Below are positions 1 to 7,973 of a DNA stretch of 64,000 nt, piece after piece. The position numbers and the translations under genes are program-made. Within the stretch, counting starts at the first letter, position 1, and each line of letters opens with the position of its first letter. The DNA is from Pannonibacter tanglangensis. Lineage in GTDB: Bacteria > Pseudomonadota > Alphaproteobacteria > Rhizobiales > Stappiaceae. The notes below the pieces were generated by a model. That model did not search any database. It was not told where the DNA came from and worked only from the letters and a program-made list of their open reading frames with translations. Location of the stretch: the NCBI RefSeq assembly GCF_009915685.1, contig NZ_JAABLP010000001.1. The stretch is one strand, 5' to 3'.

Positions 1-188
1 ATATCGGTGAGGATGTCGGGTTCAACTCGCGCTCCACCTTCAATGCGGCCTTCCGGAAGGAGACCGGGCAGACGCCGTCCGACTACCGGGCTGCCGTCGC
101 GCGCGGGGATGACGGGGCCTCCGCTCCTGTACTCGACCCGGCAATCCCCCCGGCCATCCCCTTCCCCGACCGCCCGGTGCCGCTGTAA
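1..188 (+). CDS. AraC-family transcriptional regulator, C-terminal fragment (runs off the left edge)
   Basis: The reading frame is open from the first base and ends with TAA at 186-188. The readable residues begin IGEDVGFNSRSTFNAAFRKE and continue TGQTPSDYRA, the typical second helix-turn-helix and closing signature of AraC/XylS DNA-binding domains. A tail of about 27 residues rich in proline and alanine follows the domain. Only the DNA-binding end is present, so the effector domain and the regulated genes are unknown. The family is secure; the target is not inferable. Confidence 0.85.
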   Translation, partial: IGEDVGFNSRSTFNAAFRKETGQTPSDYRAAVARGDDGASAPVLDPAIPPAIPFPDRPVPL

Positions 189-198
189 TGACCCTCGG

Positions 199-996
199 CT
201 AGGACACCTGCTTGCGCGCCCAGCCGGTGGCCCGGGCCACCAGCGGGAAATAGAGCCGGTAGGGCAGCAGGCGCAGCAGCTTGAGCTGGCGCACGAAGGC
301 CTTCGGGAAGGCAATCTCGAACCGGTCGCTGCGCAGCCCCTCGGCAATGGCCAGCGCCGCCTCCTCGACCTTCATGAGATGCGGCATCGGGAAGGGATTG
401 CTGGCGGTGGCTGGCGTGTCGACGAAGCCGGGCGAGACCAGCTGGATGCGGATGCCGGCAAGGTCGAGATCGAACTTCAGGCTTTCGACCATGTTGATCA
501 GCCCCGCCTTGGTGGCGCCATAGGCTGCCGAGGTGGGCAGGCCGGAATAGCCGGCCACGGACGCGACCACGGCGATCTGCCCCTTGCGACGGGTCTTCAT
601 GGCGGCGATCGCCGGCAGAAGCACGTTGACGGTGCCCTTGAGGTTGACATCGAAGGTCTGGGCATAGGCCTCGACGCTGCCGTCCAGCCCGTCCTGCGGC
701 AGATAGATGCCGGCATTGGCGACCAGAAGCGCCAGCGGGCCGAGATCGGTCTCGATGCGGGCGGCCAGCGCCGCCATGGCGGCCGCGTCGGTCACGTCAC
801 CGGCCATCGGAACGATGCGGCCGGCACTTTCCCGCGCCTCGGCCGCCAGCCCGACCAGCGCATCGGCCGAACGGGCCGTAACGGCGACGGTCCATCCCTG
901 CCGCGCCAGTTCAAGGGCAAGCGCGCGGCCGATGCCGGAGCTTGCGCCGGTGATCCAGGCGGGGCCGTCGGAGGGGGAAGCGGTGAAAGTGGCCAA
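199..996 (-). CDS. Short-chain dehydrogenase/reductase (SDR)
   Basis: 265-residue classical SDR, a probable cytoplasmic NAD(P)-dependent oxidoreductase. The N-terminal nucleotide-binding motif TGASSGIG, the NAG motif (VANAGIYL), the catalytic serine (VVASVAGYSG) and YGATK (YxxxK) are all visible in the expected order. The last 30 residues are basic and hydrophobic (LKLLRLLPYRLYFPLVAR), which could favour membrane association. It lies 55 bp downstream of the ChrR-like gene on the same strand, so the two are probably cotranscribed. The substrate cannot be predicted from sequence. SDR plus ChrR-like pairs recall sigma-E/ChrR singlet-oxygen regulons in related bacteria, which is inference here. 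Confidence 0.9.
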   Translation of the reverse strand: MATFTASPSDGPAWITGASSGIGRALALELARQGWTVAVTARSADALVGLAAEARESAGRIVPMAGDVTDAAAMAALAARIETDLGPLALLVANAGIYLPQDGLDGSVEAYAQTFDVNLKGTVNVLLPAIAAMKTRRKGQIAVVASVAGYSGLPTSAAYGATKAGLINMVESLKFDLDLAGIRIQLVSPGFVDTPATASNPFPMPHLMKVEEAALAIAEGLRSDRFEIAFPKAFVRQLKLLRLLPYRLYFPLVARATGWARKQVS

Positions 997-1051
997 GTTC
1001 GGTCTCCTGCTTGAGCCTTGAGCTTACGCAGGAGACCGGACGGCGGATCGC

Positions 1052-1699
1052 TCAGCCGCGGATGAAGGGCTGCAGCAGACGCCCGACCGGACCGGTCAGG
1101 CGGAGGTGGCCCTCGGTGACGGCGAAGCAGATGCAGTCCTCGTCGTCGTCAGCCACGGGCTTGTGGTCGACGTGATCATCGGCCAGCGCGATGTCACCGC
1201 GGACATAATGCCCGTCCGCATCGGAGAAGCCGCCCTGGAGAACCAGGGTCAGCTCGGTGCCGTCATGGGTGTGGGAGGGCACCGCGCGGCCGGCCCGGAT
1301 CCACAGCAGGCTCGCCGCGCAGCCGTCGATCTCGCCCATGCGGTATTCCTTCACGCCCGGCATCAGGCTGCGCCACGCGATGCCGTCCAGCGTCGGACGG
1401 CCGAGCAGCCGGCGAATGCTCGTCGGCAGGCGCGGGTCGAAGGATTCTTCCGGCTGACGACGGACCGGGGCGACAGCGCCCAGACCGAAGATCGCAGCCA
1501 GCTTCTCGTCGCGGCCGGAAATCGTGACCGGTGCGGTGTGCTCCAGCTCCAGACCACCAAGGGCCTCGAGCTGGCGAACGTAGCTCCGGTTCCGGTCAGA
1601 GAGTTCCAGGTGTGCGCTGACGAGGACGCGTGCCGGCTCGGCCAGGGTTCCGGCCACATAGCCCGCAAGCAGTTCGTCGAGACCAGTTGTTTGTTCCAT
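1052..1699 (-). CDS. ChrR-like cupin protein, degenerate anti-sigma zinc motif, no adjacent sigma factor
   Basis: 215 residues from the ATG; a TTG twelve bases further upstream is an alternative start. The N-terminal ~90 residues match the ChrR anti-sigma domain (DELLAGYVAGTL). Where the family has HxxxCxxC this protein reads HLELSDRN, so both cysteines are replaced by Ser and Asn. The C-terminal half is a cupin with a plausible metal site: HTHDGTE (H, H, E) and a later His in DHVDHKP. ChrR normally pairs with an adjacent ECF sigma gene, but none is present: upstream lies a divergent cysteine synthase gene. It may therefore be a stand-alone ChrR paralogue sensing oxidants rather than a canonical zinc anti-sigma factor. 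Confidence 0.75.
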   Translation of the reverse strand: MEQTTGLDELLAGYVAGTLAEPARVLVSAHLELSDRNRSYVRQLEALGGLELEHTAPVTISGRDEKLAAIFGLGAVAPVRRQPEESFDPRLPTSIRRLLGRPTLDGIAWRSLMPGVKEYRMGEIDGCAASLLWIRAGRAVPSHTHDGTELTLVLQGGFSDADGHYVRGDIALADDHVDHKPVADDDEDCICFAVTEGHLRLTGPVGRLLQPFIRG

Positions 1700-1751
1700 C
1701 AGGGTGCCCAAAAGTCATTTTATTGATCGCGTACGGCTTTTTGTCTGATGG

Positions 1752-1777
1752 TACGGAGGCCACAGGAAACCGGATCA
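1752..1777 (-). promoter_or_regulatory. Putative ECF (RpoE/ChrR-type) promoter for the ChrR-like/SDR pair
   Basis: On the minus strand TGATCC (1777-1772) is followed after 16 nt by CGTA (1755-1752). This matches the TGATCC ... CGTA form recalled for ECF11/RpoE promoters of alphaproteobacteria. It sits 53 nt before the ATG of the ChrR-like gene in a 275-bp divergent gap. It is a short motif that could occur by chance. Confidence 0.35.
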
Positions 1778-1986
1778 CGTTCTTGTGTGTTTTGTGGAAA
1801 GGTAGAGAAGGTGATGCCGCCCGACAAGACCGGCGCGCGGCAGAAACTGGGACAAGCCGTTTCCAATACGGCGAAGATCCTCAGCCGGTTTTCCCGCCAC
1901 CCCGGCCCGCGACTTGATCCGCCGGACAAGGACGATTAGCGTCCGCAACAGGACGCCAACCGCCCACTGCTTGATCGGACCCTTTC

Positions 1987-3021
1987 ATGACCCGTTACGC
2001 TTCCGTCGTCGATGCCATTGGCAACACGCCGTTGATCCGTCTCAACCGTCTGTCGGACGAAACCGGCTGCGAGATCCTGGGCAAGGCCGAATTCATGAAC
2101 CCGGGCCAGTCGGTCAAGGACCGCGCCGGCAAGCAGATGATTCTGGAGGCCGAGGCCCGTGGCGCGCTGAAGCCCGGTGGCCTGATCGTCGAGGGCACGG
2201 CCGGCAACACCGGCATCGGCCTTGCGCTTGTCGCCAGTGCCCGCGGCTACCGGACCGTCATCGTCATGCCCGACAGCCAGAGCCAGGAAAAGAAGGACAT
2301 GCTGCGGCTGGCCGGGGCCCAGCTCGTCGAGGTGCCGGTGAAGCCCTTCTCCGACCCGAACAACTACCAGCATGTCGCCCGCAGGCTCGCCGAGCGGCTG
2401 GCGGAGAGCGAGCCCAACGGCGTGCTGTTTGCCGACCAGTGGAACAACCTCGACAACCGCAAGGCCCATTACATCGGCACCGGACCGGAAATCTGGCGCG
2501 ACACCGCCGGCACGGTCGACGCCTTCATCTGCGCGGTCGGCACCGGCGGCACGCTGGCGGGGACCTCGGCCTTCCTGCGCGAACAGAAGGCCGACATCGT
2601 CATCGGCTGCGCCGACCCGCACGGAGCGGGCATGTATTCCCTGTTCACCACCGGCAAGGCGGAGATGTCGCCGGGTGGCTCGGTGTCCGAGGGCATCGGC
2701 CTTGGCCGCGTGACGCCGATCATCGAGACCGCCCGGGTGGACCGCGCCTACATGATCCCCGACGAGGAGGCGCTGCCGCTCGTCTTCGATCTCGCCGAAC
2801 ACGAAGGCCTGCTGCTCGGCGGATCGAGCGCCATCAACATTGCCGGGGCCCGGCGCCTGGCGCGCGACCTCGGCCGCGGGCACACGATCGTCACCATCCT
2901 GTGCGACCACGGCTCGCGCTACCAGTCCAAGCTCTACAATCCGGCATTCCTGCAGTCCAGGAACCTGCCGGTTCCCTCCTGGCTCCAACCCAGGGCGCCG
3001 ATCGAAGCGCCCTTCGCCTGA
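1987..3021 (+). CDS. Cysteine synthase A-like PLP enzyme
   Basis: 344-residue fold-type II PLP enzyme, expected to make cysteine from O-acetylserine and sulfide in the cytoplasm. The N-terminus IGNTPLIRLNRL, the PLP lysine context GQSVKDRAG, the substrate loop EGTAGNTGIG and the phosphate-binding GTGGTLAG are all present. It is about 30 residues longer than typical CysK (~310), with a C-terminal extension ending PRAPIEAPFA. EGTAGNTG instead of the common EPTSGNTG is a family variant. The cardiolipin synthase-like gene starts 12 bp after the stop and a sulfurtransferase lies 3 kb downstream. A cystathionine-beta-synthase-like specificity cannot be excluded. Confidence 0.85.
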   Translation: MTRYASVVDAIGNTPLIRLNRLSDETGCEILGKAEFMNPGQSVKDRAGKQMILEAEARGALKPGGLIVEGTAGNTGIGLALVASARGYRTVIVMPDSQSQEKKDMLRLAGAQLVEVPVKPFSDPNNYQHVARRLAERLAESEPNGVLFADQWNNLDNRKAHYIGTGPEIWRDTAGTVDAFICAVGTGGTLAGTSAFLREQKADIVIGCADPHGAGMYSLFTTGKAEMSPGGSVSEGIGLGRVTPIIETARVDRAYMIPDEEALPLVFDLAEHEGLLLGGSSAINIAGARRLARDLGRGHTIVTILCDHGSRYQSKLYNPAFLQSRNLPVPSWLQPRAPIEAPFA

Positions 3022-3032
3022 CCGGGTCGCCC

Positions 3033-4535
3033 ATGCAGGGCGTCACCCAGGCTTCGCTGACGGGCAGCACCTTGACCGGGACCATCGTCCGCGATGCGAC
3101 GCTCGTTGACGTGCTGCTCAACAATCTCGGGCTCATCGCCGCGATCACCGTTGTCCTCTACGGTATCGCGGCGATCTGCGCCGTGCGCGAGATCATGAAC
3201 AGCCGCACCGCGCAGGGCTCCATTGCCTGGCTGCTGTCGCTCTTCTTCCTCCCCTTTCCGACGGCCTTCCTCTATCTCGTCTTCGGCTGGAAGCAGTTCG
3301 ACGACTATGCCGACGTGCAGCGGAAGATGGGCCGGTTCGAGCGCACCCTGCGCGCGGCCGAGCTTGGCATCGGGGATGCCGATGCCTCGACCGAATGGCC
3401 GGTCCTGTCCAAGATCGCCAGCCTGCCCTTCCTGTCGGGCAACACCTGCACCCTCCTGATCGACGGCGAGGCCACGTTTTCCTCGATCCTGCAGGGCATC
3501 GCGGAGGCGCAGCACGTGGTGCTGGTGCAGTTCTTCATCGTGCGCGACGACGTGCTCGGGCGCACGCTGGCCGACCTCCTGATCGAGAAGGCGCGCGCCG
3601 GGGTGCGCGTCTACTTCCTGTACGACGAGATCGGCTCCAAGAGCCTGCCCAAGTCCTATCTGCGGCGTCTCCGGGCCGGCGGCATCGAGGTGTCCGGTTT
3701 CAACGAGACGCATCATTACCTGCGCCTGCTCGGACCGATGCGCATCAACTACCGCAACCACCGCAAGGTCGTCGTGGTGGACAACCGGCACGCCTGGGTC
3801 GGCGGACACAACGTGGGCGACGAGTATCTTGGCCGCGACCCGGACTTCGGTCACTGGCGCGACACCCATGTGAAGGTCTCCGGACCGGCCGCCCTTGCCT
3901 GCACGCTGTCCTTTGCCGAGGACTGGCACTGGGCGAGCGGCACCACGCTCGACATCGTCGCCCCCGGCCCCTATGACCGGGTCGGCGACGAGGCCGTCCT
4001 GGTGATGCCGACCGGGCCGGCCGATCCGCTCGAGGATTGTTCGATCGCCTTCACCGAGGCGATTTCCCGGGCCCGCAAGCGCCTCTGGATCGTCAGCCCC
4101 TATTTCGTGCCGGGATCGGAGATCCAGACCGCACTCTATGCGGCGGCGCTGCGCGGCGTGGATGTGCGCGTCCTGCTGCCGGAAAAGGCCGACCACCGTC
4201 TCGTCTGGCTGGCCAGCCACGCCCATGCGGACGATCTCGTCAACCACGGCATCCGGGTCTACCGCTATCTCGACGGCTTCCTGCACCAGAAGGTCGTTCT
4301 GGTGGACGACGATCTGGCATCGGTCGGCACCGTGAACTTCGACAACCGATCGTTCCGGATCAACTTCGAGATCACCTTGTGGTTCACCCACCCGTCCTTC
4401 ATCCGGCAGATCGCGGACATGCTGGAGACGGACTTCCGCCGCGCCCGGCGAACGGCGCCCGATGATCTCGATCACCGGCCCTACCTGTTCCGCGTCCTGG
4501 CGCAAAGCGCGCGGCTCCTGTCGCCGATCCTCTGA
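3033..4535 (+). CDS. cls: Phospholipase D family / cardiolipin synthase-like membrane protein
   Basis: 500 residues. Two N-terminal membrane segments (about 25-48 and 57-78) with the PLDNTER-type linker precede two PLD domains. Both HxK(x)4D catalytic motifs are present: HRKVVVVDN near residue 243 and HQKVVLVDD near residue 418, each followed by the expected G(H/T)VN/N signature. This is the architecture of bacterial cardiolipin synthase, which condenses phosphatidylglycerol at the inner membrane. The ATG at 3033 was chosen because it begins just before the membrane segments and just after the upstream stop. A related PLD-type phospholipid enzyme is possible. Confidence 0.88.
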   Translation: MQGVTQASLTGSTLTGTIVRDATLVDVLLNNLGLIAAITVVLYGIAAICAVREIMNSRTAQGSIAWLLSLFFLPFPTAFLYLVFGWKQFDDYADVQRKMGRFERTLRAAELGIGDADASTEWPVLSKIASLPFLSGNTCTLLIDGEATFSSILQGIAEAQHVVLVQFFIVRDDVLGRTLADLLIEKARAGVRVYFLYDEIGSKSLPKSYLRRLRAGGIEVSGFNETHHYLRLLGPMRINYRNHRKVVVVDNRHAWVGGHNVGDEYLGRDPDFGHWRDTHVKVSGPAALACTLSFAEDWHWASGTTLDIVAPGPYDRVGDEAVLVMPTGPADPLEDCSIAFTEAISRARKRLWIVSPYFVPGSEIQTALYAAALRGVDVRVLLPEKADHRLVWLASHAHADDLVNHGIRVYRYLDGFLHQKVVLVDDDLASVGTVNFDNRSFRINFEITLWFTHPSFIRQIADMLETDFRRARRTAPDDLDHRPYLFRVLAQSARLLSPIL

Positions 4536-4625
4536 TCCCGGGGCGCGCGGCCTTGCGGCCGGCGGTGGCGGGGCGGCCGGACTGGCTGTATAGTCCTTGT
4601 CCGAACCGATTTGCCGGAGTTGCCC

Positions 4626-5270
4626 ATGTCCTTCGTGCCGGAGACTGGCGTCCTTCTGAGTTTTACCGTCGCTGCCATCGTGCTGATCTTCACGCCGGGG
4701 CCGGACATGACGCTGCAGTTGTCCAAGACGCTGATGCACGGCCGGCTGGCGGGCTGGGTCTGCTTTGCCGGAGCGGTGGCGGGAAATGTGGTCCACACCG
4801 TCCTCGCCGCCGTGGGCATTTCCGTGCTGCTGGCCACCTCGCCGACGGCATTCCTCGTGCTGAAGGTGGTGGGCGCGGCCTATCTCGTCTGGCTGGCCGT
4901 CGAGGCTGTGCGCCACGGATCGGCACTGTCGATCGAGGAAGGCAAGGCACCGCCCGTGCCGCTCGGCAAGCTGTTCGGCCAGGCCGTGCTGACCAACCTG
5001 CTCAATCCCAAGGTGGTGCTGTTCTTCGTGACCTTCCTGCCGCAGTTCGTCAGCGCGGGGGATCCGGCCGCCACCGGCAAGCTCTTCTTCCTCGGCATGT
5101 ATTTCGTGCTGCTCACCCTGCCCTTCGGCATTGGCATGGTGGCCGGCGCCGGCGCGATCTCCCGCGCCCTGCGGACGTCGCCGCGCGCGGTCCGGGCCTT
5201 CGACTGGCTGTTTGCCGGCGTCATGGGGGCGTTCGCGGCCAAGCTTCTCACCGCGCGCGCCGCGCTCTGA
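4626..5270 (+). CDS. LysE/RhtB family amino-acid exporter
   Basis: 214-residue polytopic inner-membrane protein with about six hydrophobic segments. The signature FTPGPDMTLQLS near residue 22 is the hallmark of LysE/RhtB exporters, and NLLNPKVVLFFVTFLPQF is the second conserved block. A GGAG sits 6 bases before the chosen ATG. The probable role is export of amino acids or homoserine-like compounds; the specific substrate cannot be assigned. It stands alone between the cardiolipin synthase-like gene and an alanyl-tRNA editing protein. Confidence 0.9.
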   Translation: MSFVPETGVLLSFTVAAIVLIFTPGPDMTLQLSKTLMHGRLAGWVCFAGAVAGNVVHTVLAAVGISVLLATSPTAFLVLKVVGAAYLVWLAVEAVRHGSALSIEEGKAPPVPLGKLFGQAVLTNLLNPKVVLFFVTFLPQFVSAGDPAATGKLFFLGMYFVLLTLPFGIGMVAGAGAISRALRTSPRAVRAFDWLFAGVMGAFAAKLLTARAAL

Positions 5271-5380
5271 TCTGACCCCGCCCTTCGGGCGACGTTGCAC
5301 CCCGGCCCGGTCGTGCTAGGCTCGGCCTGCCAATCATGCCGGGCCCGCCGCCTCGCCCCTTTCACCTCCGGGAGGATTTC

Positions 5381-6094
5381 ATGACGGAACCCCTGTTCCG
5401 AGACGATGCCTATCTGCGCAGCTGCGAAGCGCGCGTGGTTGATGTGACGGCAGACGGCGCCATCGTGCTCGACCGCACGGTCTTCTATGCCACCAGCGGC
5501 GGGCAGCCGGGCGACACGGGATACCTCGAGCGGTCCGACGGCAGCCAGATCCCGATCGCCGCCGCGATCTATGCCGACGGCAAGGACGGACACCGCCATC
5601 TGGTCGCAGCCGGTGCGCCGATGCCGGCCGTCGGAGACCTGGTGGTCGCCCATCTCGACTGGGCCCGTCGCTACCGGCTCATGCGCATGCACACGGCCCT
5701 GCACATCATCTGCGCCGTGCTCAAGACCAAGATCACCGGCTGCCAGATCGGTGCGGACGAAAGCCGCATCGACCTCGACATGCCGGAGCCGCCGGAGCGC
5801 GAGGCCATCGAGGCGGAGATCCGTGCGGCCGTCGCCCGCGACATGGCCCTGTCCACGGACTGGATCACCGATGCGGAACTCGACGCAAATCCCGGCCTGA
5901 TCAAGTCGATGAGCGTCTCGCCCCCGCGCGGCAGCGGTCGCGTGCGCCTCGTGCGGATCGGCGAGGACTTCGACCTGCAGCCCTGCGGCGGCACCCATGT
6001 CAGCCGTACCACGGAGGTCGGCCGCGTCGACATCACCCGGATCGAAAAGAAGGGCAAGCTGAACCGCCGCATCCGTATCCAGCTCGCCGACTGA
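5381..6094 (+). CDS. Alanyl-tRNA editing protein AlaX (trans-editing hydrolase)
   Basis: 237 residues, homologous to the editing domain of alanyl-tRNA synthetase. The zinc-binding motifs are seen as HTALH (HxxxH, about residue 105) and CGGTH (CxxxH, about residue 200), with the upstream block FYATSGGQPGDTG typical of the family. It deacylates Ser- or Gly-tRNAAla in the cytoplasm to prevent mistranslation. A strong GGAGG lies 7 bases before the start. It is too short to be AlaRS itself and lacks the synthetase core, so this is a stand-alone AlaX. Confidence 0.9.
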   Translation: MTEPLFRDDAYLRSCEARVVDVTADGAIVLDRTVFYATSGGQPGDTGYLERSDGSQIPIAAAIYADGKDGHRHLVAAGAPMPAVGDLVVAHLDWARRYRLMRMHTALHIICAVLKTKITGCQIGADESRIDLDMPEPPEREAIEAEIRAAVARDMALSTDWITDAELDANPGLIKSMSVSPPRGSGRVRLVRIGEDFDLQPCGGTHVSRTTEVGRVDITRIEKKGKLNRRIRIQLAD

Positions 6095-6213
6095 CCGTCC
6101 CGACGGCGGACCGCACGGCCCGCCCGCAGAACCGATCCACCCCGACCCGACAGGCTGACAAGGTTTCTAAACCTGCCGGGGTCGCCCCCTTACCGCTGCC
6201 GGAGTAGACCCAC

Positions 6214-7053
6214 ATGACCTCGCCGCTCGTTTCCACCGACTGGCTTGCCGCCCATCTCACGGCCCCGGACGTGCTCGTCCTTGACGCCAGCCTGCATCTG
6301 CCGGGATCGGGCCGCGACGCCAATGCGGAATACCTGCAGGAGCACATTCCCGGCGCCGTCCGCTTCGACATCGACGCCATCAGCGACAAGACCAATCCGC
6401 TGCCGCACATGCTGCCGGCACCGCACGTGTTTTCCTCCATGATGCGCAAGCTCGGCATCGGCGACGGCATGACGCTGGTGGTCTACGACAGCCTTGGCCT
6501 GTTTTCGGCCGCGCGTGGCTGGTGGATGCTGAAGACCATGGGCGCGGCGCGCGTCTTCGTGCTCGACGGCGGGCTGCCGAAGTGGAAGGCGGAAGGGCGT
6601 CCGGTGGAGGACGGGGCCGTGCGGCGGCCCGAGCGTCACTTCACCGCGCGGCTGAACCACGGTGCGGTCACGGATCTTGCCGACATGCGCCGGATCGTCG
6701 AGAGCGGCGCCCGCCAGGTTGTCGATGCGCGGTCGGCCGAACGCTTCGCCGGGACGGCGCCCGAGCCGCGCCCGGGCCTTCGCTCCGGGCACATGCCGGG
6801 CGCGCTCAACACGCCGATCGCGCGGTTCCTCAATGCGGATGGCACGGTCAAGGACGAGGCGGGGCTCAGAGCCGTCTTCGCCGAGGCCGGCGTTGATCTG
6901 GCGCGTCCGGTGACGACGTCCTGCGGGTCCGGAGTCACGGCTGCCGTCGTCACGCTGGCGCTGACGCTGCTTGGTCACAGGGACCTCAGCCTTTACGACG
7001 GCTCCTGGTCGGAATGGGGCGGACTGCCCGATGCACCGGTCGTGACCGGCTGA
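6214..7053 (+). CDS. sseA: 3-mercaptopyruvate sulfurtransferase (two-domain rhodanese)
   Basis: 279 residues with two rhodanese domains: the N-terminal structural repeat (VLVLDASLHLPG ... EHIPGAVRFDID) and a catalytic C-terminal repeat with VVDARSAERF and the active-site loop CGSGVTA. The CG(S/T)GVT loop points to 3-mercaptopyruvate:thiol sulfurtransferase rather than thiosulfate rhodanese. It transfers sulfane sulfur in cysteine catabolism and hydrogen sulfide production. Length matches SseA. The cysteine synthase 3.2 kb upstream gives a loose sulfur-metabolism context; there is no operon with the convergent META gene. Confidence 0.92.
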   Translation: MTSPLVSTDWLAAHLTAPDVLVLDASLHLPGSGRDANAEYLQEHIPGAVRFDIDAISDKTNPLPHMLPAPHVFSSMMRKLGIGDGMTLVVYDSLGLFSAARGWWMLKTMGAARVFVLDGGLPKWKAEGRPVEDGAVRRPERHFTARLNHGAVTDLADMRRIVESGARQVVDARSAERFAGTAPEPRPGLRSGHMPGALNTPIARFLNADGTVKDEAGLRAVFAEAGVDLARPVTTSCGSGVTAAVVTLALTLLGHRDLSLYDGSWSEWGGLPDAPVVTG

Positions 7054-7073
7054 CCGGGCACGCGGCGCCCGGC

Positions 7074-7478
7074 TCACATGAGGGTCAGGACGGCGACGGT
7101 TTCGGCCTTGGCATTGAGCAGGATCAGCTTGCCGCGCTCGCTGCGGTAATCGACCGTGGCGTTGATGGCGTCGACGAACTTGCGCTCCTGGTCCATCACG
7201 GCCGGGGCGCAGGCCTTGCGGGTCAGGGCGAGCGGACCGATCTTCAGCAGGCCCGCGCCCTGGGTCACCTGACCGAACACGGTGTTGCAGCCGGTCGAGC
7301 CGGACACGGTGCCGGCTTCCTCGATTTCCAGGATGGTCTGGGCGGTGTCGATCACGCCCTTGCCGCCGATGTCTTCGGCCAGCCACTTGCCGACCAGGTC
7401 GAACGGCAGCGCCGGTTCGTCGGCCTTGGCGCCGAAGGAGAGGCTCATCACGATGGCGAGGGCGATGGGCAGGCTCAT
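7074..7478 (-). CDS. META-domain (HslJ-like) exported protein
   Basis: 134 residues from the ATG at 7478, or two more if the in-frame GTG is used. A short hydrophobic signal peptide (MSLPIALAIVMSLSFGAKA) is followed by a META domain recognisable from GKWLAEDIGG, SGSTGCNTVFG and LALTRKACA. META/HslJ proteins are small envelope or periplasmic proteins of uncertain function. The frame stays open to 7904 and there encodes 5-residue repeats from a 15-bp tandem array. I treat that extension as untranslated because the signal peptide lies internally and the extension is arginine- and proline-rich without a domain. Confidence 0.75.
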   Translation of the reverse strand: MSLPIALAIVMSLSFGAKADEPALPFDLVGKWLAEDIGGKGVIDTAQTILEIEEAGTVSGSTGCNTVFGQVTQGAGLLKIGPLALTRKACAPAVMDQERKFVDAINATVDYRSERGKLILLNAKAETVAVLTLM

Positions 7479-7610
7479 GCCCACGAGCCGCGCCAGCGGC
7501 GAGAGCCGGTCGGAGCGCGCATCGCACCGGCTGAGGGCCAGTGCCTTGCCGCGCGCGGTGGAGACGGGACCGGACTGCCGTGCGACCGCCGGCTGCGCGC
7601 CGGGAATGCC

Positions 7611-7685
7611 AAATTCACGCAAGCCAGCTTCACGCAAGCCAGTTTCACGCGAGCCAAATACACGCAAGCCAAATACACGCACGAT
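7611..7685. repeat. 15-bp tandem repeat, five units, upstream of the META gene
   Basis: Five consecutive 15-bp units built on a core such as TTCACGCAAGCC run from 7611 to 7685 with few mismatches between neighbours. The unit length is a multiple of three, so the array keeps the META reading frame open. It occupies the 495-bp interval between the META gene and aapP, which otherwise holds only the aap terminator. Confidence 0.9.
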
Positions 7686-7792
7686 GGGGCCTCCTGGTCT
7701 TGTGTCCGCCAGATCGAAACCCGCAGTAGCAGACAAGCCCATAACGTAGCGTGAATCCGGACCCATAAAGATGGTCCCGTCGGCCGCGCCGA

Positions 7793-7830
7793 CAAAAAAG
7801 GGGCGCGGAGGTCTCCCTCCCCGCCCCTTG
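7793..7830 (-). terminator. Rho-independent terminator of the aapJQMP operon
   Basis: Read on the minus strand, the 8-bp stem AAGGGGCG/CGCCCCTT (7829-7822 with 7805-7798) closes a GC-rich loop and is followed directly by a T-run (7799-7794). It lies about 145 nt after the aapP stop on the strand of the operon. Confidence 0.75.
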
Positions 7831-7973
7831 TCTCCCGGACTGTCCTGATCGGGGCCTCCCGGCCAGATAACTGGCAGAAGGCAGACCCGATGGCTCACCA
7901 ACAAGGCTCACCAACCAGGCTCACCGAAATCGCGCACCGGGGGCGCGCAGGCGCGCCCTGCCGGCAGGGTCCG

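Noticed and set aside
1748..1939. 63-codon plus-strand frame in the chrR-cysK gap containing CVFCGK
   Set aside because: No family match, weak initiation, and it overlaps the likely promoter region for the ChrR-like gene.
2934..5300. 788-codon minus-strand frame opposite cls and the LysE gene
   Set aside because: No domain, biased composition, and entirely antisense to well-supported genes.
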